From NCBI GenBank assembly GCA_032164245.1, contig JAVMKO010000021.1, forward strand, positions 14,576,285 through 14,640,284: DNA of 64,000 bases, written 5' to 3'. The number at the start of each line of letters is the position of its first letter. The stretch's first letter is position 1. Shown one piece after another: positions 59,576-64,000 of the stretch. The position numbers and the translations under genes are program-made. Source of the stretch: Sternotherus odoratus (lineage: Eukaryota > Chordata > Testudines > Kinosternidae). The notes under the pieces were generated by a model. The model made no database searches. It was not told the DNA's origin and saw only the letters and a list, made by a program, of their open reading frames with translations.

Positions 59576-61597
59576 TTTTGTACAATTTTTGGGCAGTTCT
59601 GTCAGTTTCCACTCTTCTGAATCAGTGCTATTTGCCATTGTAGAATGCCATTGTTCTCAATTACCATTACACATCTTTGCTGAAGATCACTCCAAAGCTG
59701 CTCCAGGAGCCAGATATGTCCACAATGGAGTTAGCTGCATGTTGGCATACATCTGGCTCCAAATATTTGTGCAGAGCAAGATGAAAACCTGATTCTGCTA
59801 AGTACCTCATCATGTTAACCTGCTCTCACATTCAAATGGCTTTGAATACTTGAACAAGAAAATATGCAAATGCAGAAGTCACACACAGAAATTCATCAGT
59901 ACGATTACACAAAATAAATAGGGCAGTCACCTTATTCAGTGTGAGATTTAGAGGAGAGATATTACATGCTAGTTAGAGACTGAGGCATGCACACAGAAAG
60001 GGAGGGTGACTGAAGGTTGAAAATGCACTGGCTCTCGTTTGTCTTATTTACAGAAGGGAAAAGGATAACAAAAAAGCAGGCATCTAGAAGCATGCCAAGC
60101 AATTAAATACGCTGTCCATGTACTCAAACATGGAGGATCTCAGACTTACCCTAACCAAATGATTATTCCAGTACTTGCATGAAAGATTTAGATGCCAATG
60201 GATACATCTGAAGTCTGCAGGGAAGCAGGACTGTTTGAAAAACATGGTTTCTGTCACCATTGTTTGGTGGGGGGGAGGGGGATTAATCACCATCCTCTTT
60301 GCTCTGTTCATCATCATGGCACGGAACACTCAACAGCCCATCAGAGTATTCTCCTTAAGCTTCCATTTTATGCAACAGCCAGAATTGGCACAATGCAATC
60401 ATGGAGAGTCTGAAAAGAGCAAAGAGGATGGGCAAGGCCTGTGTGTCTGCAGCAAAATAGACACAGAGTATGTGGCAAAGTCCCTGGATTCTGCAGCAGA
60501 CTGGAACCTGTGCAGTGCAGCCTAAATTGTGCATTAGAAATGTAGAGATATTTATCTATCCATAGAGACACACACAGAGACTTTTAAGAGAAGGGGAACA
60601 TCTTACTTTGACAGGTTTTCCAAGAAAAGTAAATAAACTAAAGAGGCTCAAATAAGGCCCAACTGAATTCATTACAGTAACACTTTGCACTTTCAATACA
60701 CAGAATGATAGACTTATGGTGGCAAAACACTAGAAGATGGGGGTGAAACCTCTCCTTTGACTTTCATTTTTATGGCAAAACTGAAACACTCAGGACAACT
60801 TCCAGACTGTGTGCATTGTGTTTCCATGGATTATTATTTGCTGCCTGTATTTTTGTTTCCAAGTGCACTGTTTAAATTCATTTTCATAATGTGATATGGT
60901 TTCTCTTGAGAGGGAAGATGAAACAAACTCTGCCTACAGCTTCCAGAGAGGAGCAGCCAAACAAAATAATCTTTGCCAATTTCATTTTCATTAATATTTT
61001 CATTTGCTAGCTTGACAGATTCCCCCCATCAAAACACTACCACTAATAAATGACCAAACCGAACAGTAGAACCAGGAACCTACATAGCACATGGTCACAA
61101 TATGAAAATTCTTGAGGAAGAAGGATGAAGTATAATACAGTTTACCTTCAAATGGAGTTGTCCACTTTGGAAACACACATTCAACTGTGATTATGCTGAA
61201 ATATAAAGTGTTGTCTGTGACTCACCCATATATCATAAAACTGAACCCTGTCTCAAAAGCCATTTTTCAAGTGGGTTTTTATCCTTCACAATTAACTGAA
61301 AATTCACATTTTCTATTTATCACTAATTTTGCGATCACAGAATGAAGTGATGTCATGGAAGTTTTTCATCTAAATTTGTTGCATTTGATAATCTTCAGTG
61401 TGTATGCAGACAAGTGCTTCCATGCCACATTCACACTGTGTTTCCCTGCCTTTTGCTTTGTTAGGAAGAGTCAATATGTTCAGATTAGAGCTCTGCACAA
61501 CTGAGTTTTTGGTAACGAATCTGGGAATTTTCATACAATAACAACACAAACAAATTGGTGGCGCAGGATGGATCACTTGATTATTACATGTTGAGTT
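59576..61597. other. Unique AT-rich sequence, no gene seen
   Basis: Frames at 59,514-59,792 and 60,175-60,525 have no recognisable domain. No RNA gene or named repeat. Confidence 0.45.
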
Positions 61598-61697
61598 CGT
61601 TCCCTCTGAAGCACCTGATATTGGCCAGTCAGAACACAGGATACTAGGCTAGATGGACCATTGGTCTCTAACCGAGTATGGTCATTCTTATGATCTT
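61598..61697 (+). repeat. CR1/SINE 3'-end fragment, turtle type
   Basis: CCTCTGAAGCACCTGATATTGGCC, then AGGCTAGATGGACCATTGG and a terminal ATTCTTATGATCTTA match the end of the element at 33,297. Confidence 0.75.
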
Positions 61698-62743
61698 AAA
61701 TAGAACAGGAAATTATCATCAGTCTGCTGATTCTATGTCCCAGAGTTTGTACTATGAGCCAAAGAATGCCACATAGTATTTTGTGAAAGTATTAACATTC
61801 CAAAATTTTACATCATTTTTCATTACAAAATTAAATGAAATGTTCTCTCCTCTCCAGCTAGGTGTTTATCCTACATTCATCAAAGTGTCTGTTAACTCGC
61901 TGAATTTAAAAGTAAAGCAGAAGTTACTAAAGATGATTTCTTCTTCTTGTTGGCTTTGATGTAGAATACAAGGTGGAAGTTAGGAAACTTATTCTTATTC
62001 CAAGAAGTCCCATTTCTATTGTGCAGTGGGGAGTGTCGATGCAGCACAGCACAGAGATTCCTATGCACTAACTACTGAAACAGGGTGTGGAAATACACAA
62101 TGACAGAAATGAGTTTCAGCTGTCATCAGCTATAGAGCCAGAATCCTTCAGAAGCTCCCACATGGCCAACTCTCCTTCCACTGAGAGATGGCCGGGGAGT
62201 GGAGAGCAGTAACGTGGCAAGTTGCCAACAATGTGACAGTTTCTGGTGGTATTTGTTTTAAGAAAAGAACAATCACCTAATCATGCGAAACAATGCTAAG
62301 CAGAAGCCATTTCTCCCAGTGGAAAATAAAAGAGGACTTTCTAGATCCCACAGTGGGTTGCACGGTGTGAGAATGGATGTGGTTTCATGTCCTAGTTCTT
62401 ACTATTGTGCTGGAATCAAGGACACAGCAGCCAATGCTTTCAGGCTCGTATGCATAGGTTGAAGGTATCTGCAGACTTCAGTCAGAAATCTTTTGTGGAC
62501 TCCTCACTGAAGCAGGACCACAAATCTGTAGAATTGATGGCTGAGTATTTTTCAAGTCTGGATGCACTTAGCTGACTTGCGCAAATTGCCCTTTGATTGG
62601 TATGTTTCATCAGTTGTCTCTAATTGGTGCAAACAGGTAGTTTGAAGATTACAGGATTTATTCTACTATAGCAATGATTACTGTTTGCTAAATATAGTGC
62701 TGATTTTTAGCTGTTTAAACTTGACAGTTACAATAACCATATG
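61698..62743. other. Unique sequence, no gene seen
   Basis: No recognisable coding or RNA gene. Confidence 0.5.
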
Positions 62744-62860
62744 GTAACAAAGAGTCCTGTGGCACCTTAAAGACTAACTAAAGTATTGAAGCATAAGCTT
62801 TCATGGGCTAATACCCACTTCATCGGATGCAAGCAGTGGAAGTGTCCAGGGGCAGGTACC
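62744..62860 (-). mobile_element. Penelope-like type II insertion, single arm, copy C
   Basis: The insertion is flanked by CCATATG at 62,737-62,743 and 62,861-62,867 (7-bp duplication). It carries one arm only, with the hammerhead-like order on the minus strand: CCGATGA (62,826-62,820), GTGGGTATTAGCCCAT hairpin, GAAA (62,802-62,799). It continues upstream with CTGCCCCTGGACACTTCC (minus strand), sequence that copies A and B largely lack. Confidence 0.65.
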
Positions 62861-62937
62861 CCATATGATTTATCACTGTGTTTTCAAGACTGCTTCAGGC
62901 CTAGAGGATTTTAACGTAATTACTGGTGACCCAGACT

Positions 62938-63222
62938 GTACGGCTCTACCGCCCTGGACACGCCCAATCCCGTCGGATCTCGGAAGCTAAGAAGGGTCGG
63001 GCCTGGCTAGTACCTGGATGGGGGACCTCCTGGGAATACTGGGTGCTGTAGGCTAACTCCTGGCAGTAGGTATAAACTGCCTCCAACAACAGGTGGCGCG
63101 ACGCATCGGTTGGAGTATACCCCGGTCGTATCACTGGTCCTTTCCGAGCTTGGAATGGAGGCGGATATGCTGACCGAAGCAGACCCTGCCATAGTGTGGG
63201 ATTAAGGCTAAGAAAAACAACA
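62938..63222 (+). mobile_element. 5S-rRNA-derived SINE with perfect 16-bp target duplication
   Basis: The head 62,938-63,054 is clearly 5S rRNA-like: GATCTCGGAAGCTAAGAAGGG, GGGCCTGGCTAGTACCTGG and GGGAATACTGGGTGCTGTAGG follow vertebrate 5S order with scattered changes. It is fused to a body of about 165 bp and an A-rich end (AAGAAAAACAACA). ACTGGTGACCCAGACT is duplicated exactly at 62,922-62,937 and 63,223-63,238. This makes it a LINE-mobilised SINE and not a 5S gene. The A-rich tail, rather than a CR1 tail, points to a different LINE partner; which one is unknown. Confidence 0.85.
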
Positions 63223-63592
63223 ACTGGTGACCCAGACTATCCTGGACCTCAATTCTGAGCATTTCTGGAATAGTATTATAATGAATACCTGGTTAGACCA
63301 GTAAAGAATAATTTAGCTTAAACAGGTTTTATGATTAGTAATCCAAAAAAACTCCATCTGGTTTTCTAGGAGGGAAGAAAAAAAAAACCAAGGTCTTAAA
63401 CTGGTTTCAGAGGAAGTGGAGATTTGCCTCTTGAGAAGTCTGGGTTCATGCAAAAAAAAAAAAAAAAAAAAACCCATGGAAACTCTTGTGTTAGTATTCT
63501 CACCTAAAAACAACAGATCCCCTCCTTTGTTAGCTGCATCTCCAAAATGACACCACACCAGAGTTTCCCACTGAAAGTTCAAAGTAGCTCTG
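63223..63592. other. Unique sequence between two insertions
   Basis: Includes the second 5S-SINE target copy, an A run at about 63,380-63,389 and a longer A run at about 63,452-63,472. No gene. Confidence 0.6.
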
Positions 63593-63835
63593 AATCAGAG
63601 AGGTAGCCGTGTCAGTCTGGAACAGCAGAGGTAACAAAGAGTCCTGTGGCACCTTAAAGACTAACTATAAAGTATTGAAGTATAAGCTTTCGTGGGCTAA
63701 TACCTACTTCGTTGGATGCAAGTGTCTCTTTGCAGTCTGCTTGCATCCGACGAAGTGGGTATTAGCCCATGAAAGCTTATGCTTCAATACTTTATAGTTA
63801 GTCTTTAAGGTGCCACAGGACTCTTTGTTACCTCT
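63593..63835. mobile_element. Palindromic Penelope-like type II insertion, copy B
   Basis: The insertion is flanked by the 12-bp duplication AAAGTAGCTCTG (63,581-63,592 and 63,836-63,847). It has the same plan as copy A: head AATCAGAGAGGTAGCCGTG, left arm, loop, right arm ending TTGTTACCTCT. The loop (about 63,716-63,746) differs in sequence from copy A. Plus-strand core CCGACGA (63,747-63,753) and GAAA (63,771-63,774); the minus-strand core is further mutated (CCAACGA). Confidence 0.7.
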
Positions 63836-63847
63836 AAAGTAGCTCTG

Positions 63848-64000
63848 CATACTGATATTTTCTGAGAAAGAGTCATATTTGTAGTGGTAGCCATATAGAA
63901 ATCAATAGGCAGCTACCAGCTATACAACTGCCTCCAAGCCTGCTTCACCATTATCTGAGTGATCAATGACAGAGATGGGCAGGGGTGCTGGAACAATTTT
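63848..64000. other. Unique sequence to window end
   Basis: No recognisable feature. Confidence 0.6.

Noticed and set aside
62938..63054. Functional 5S rRNA gene
   Set aside because: Several changes in conserved positions, fusion to a SINE body and a flanking target duplication show it is a retroposed copy.
1..64000. CRISPR arrays, bacterial operons or prophage
   Set aside because: The repeat content is vertebrate; no spaced direct-repeat array or dense coding is present.

Overview
This window looks like repeat-rich, intergenic or intronic DNA from a reptile, most likely a turtle. The evidence is the mix of repeats: many CR1 LINE fragments of the type shared by turtles, birds and crocodilians, old MIR/L2-like SINE pieces, a tRNA-headed SINE with a CR1-like tail, a 5S-rRNA-derived SINE, Penelope-like tail units, ERV-type LTRs, and hAT and pogo/Tigger-type DNA elements. 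I found no host protein-coding exon that I can support. Base composition is mostly AT-rich, with three GC-rich islands: 1-850, about 39,960-40,320 and about 57,480-58,470. Each of these lies inside a mobile element. The species call is an inference from repeat content recalled from memory, not from a database search.

Layout. 1-1205: the 5' part of a retroelement on the minus strand, with an intact gag-like reading frame that runs off the left edge. 1.2-8 kb: unique sequence with a tRNA/CR1 SINE (2.9-3.07 kb), a Penelope-like inverted unit (5.6-5.8 kb), an ERV-type LTR (6.5-7.27 kb) and a CR1 endonuclease fragment (7.3-8.0 kb). 8-31.5 kb: mostly unique AT-rich sequence with a Tigger-like element (9.9 kb), a palindromic MITE (11.9-12.2 kb), MIR pieces and a complete solo LTR (23.15-23.62 kb). 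31.5-40.4 kb: dense repeats, including CR1, MIR and Tigger pieces, a hAT MITE with a perfect target duplication, and a young Tigger-like element filled with GC-rich repeats. 40.4-54 kb: mostly unique, with two adjacent hAT elements (47.76-48.51 kb) and one long hairpin (47.46 kb). 54-64 kb: palindromic Penelope-like insertions, an LTR-like repeat, a CR1 split by a composite hAT insertion carrying a CpG island, and a 5S-derived SINE.

The most notable items are: (1) palindromic insertions at 54,680 and 63,593, each flanked by its own target duplication, sharing the same architecture and containing a hammerhead-like core; (2) the 5S-rRNA SINE with a perfect 16-bp duplication; (3) the 1.38-kb composite hAT insertion in CR1; (4) a pre-miRNA-like hairpin at 47,462-47,527; (5) the intact gag-like frame at the left edge; (6) a 70-bp local copy spliced into a CR1. 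The genes do not form a host pathway. Several of these elements depend on others: SINEs need LINE enzymes, and MITEs need transposases encoded elsewhere.
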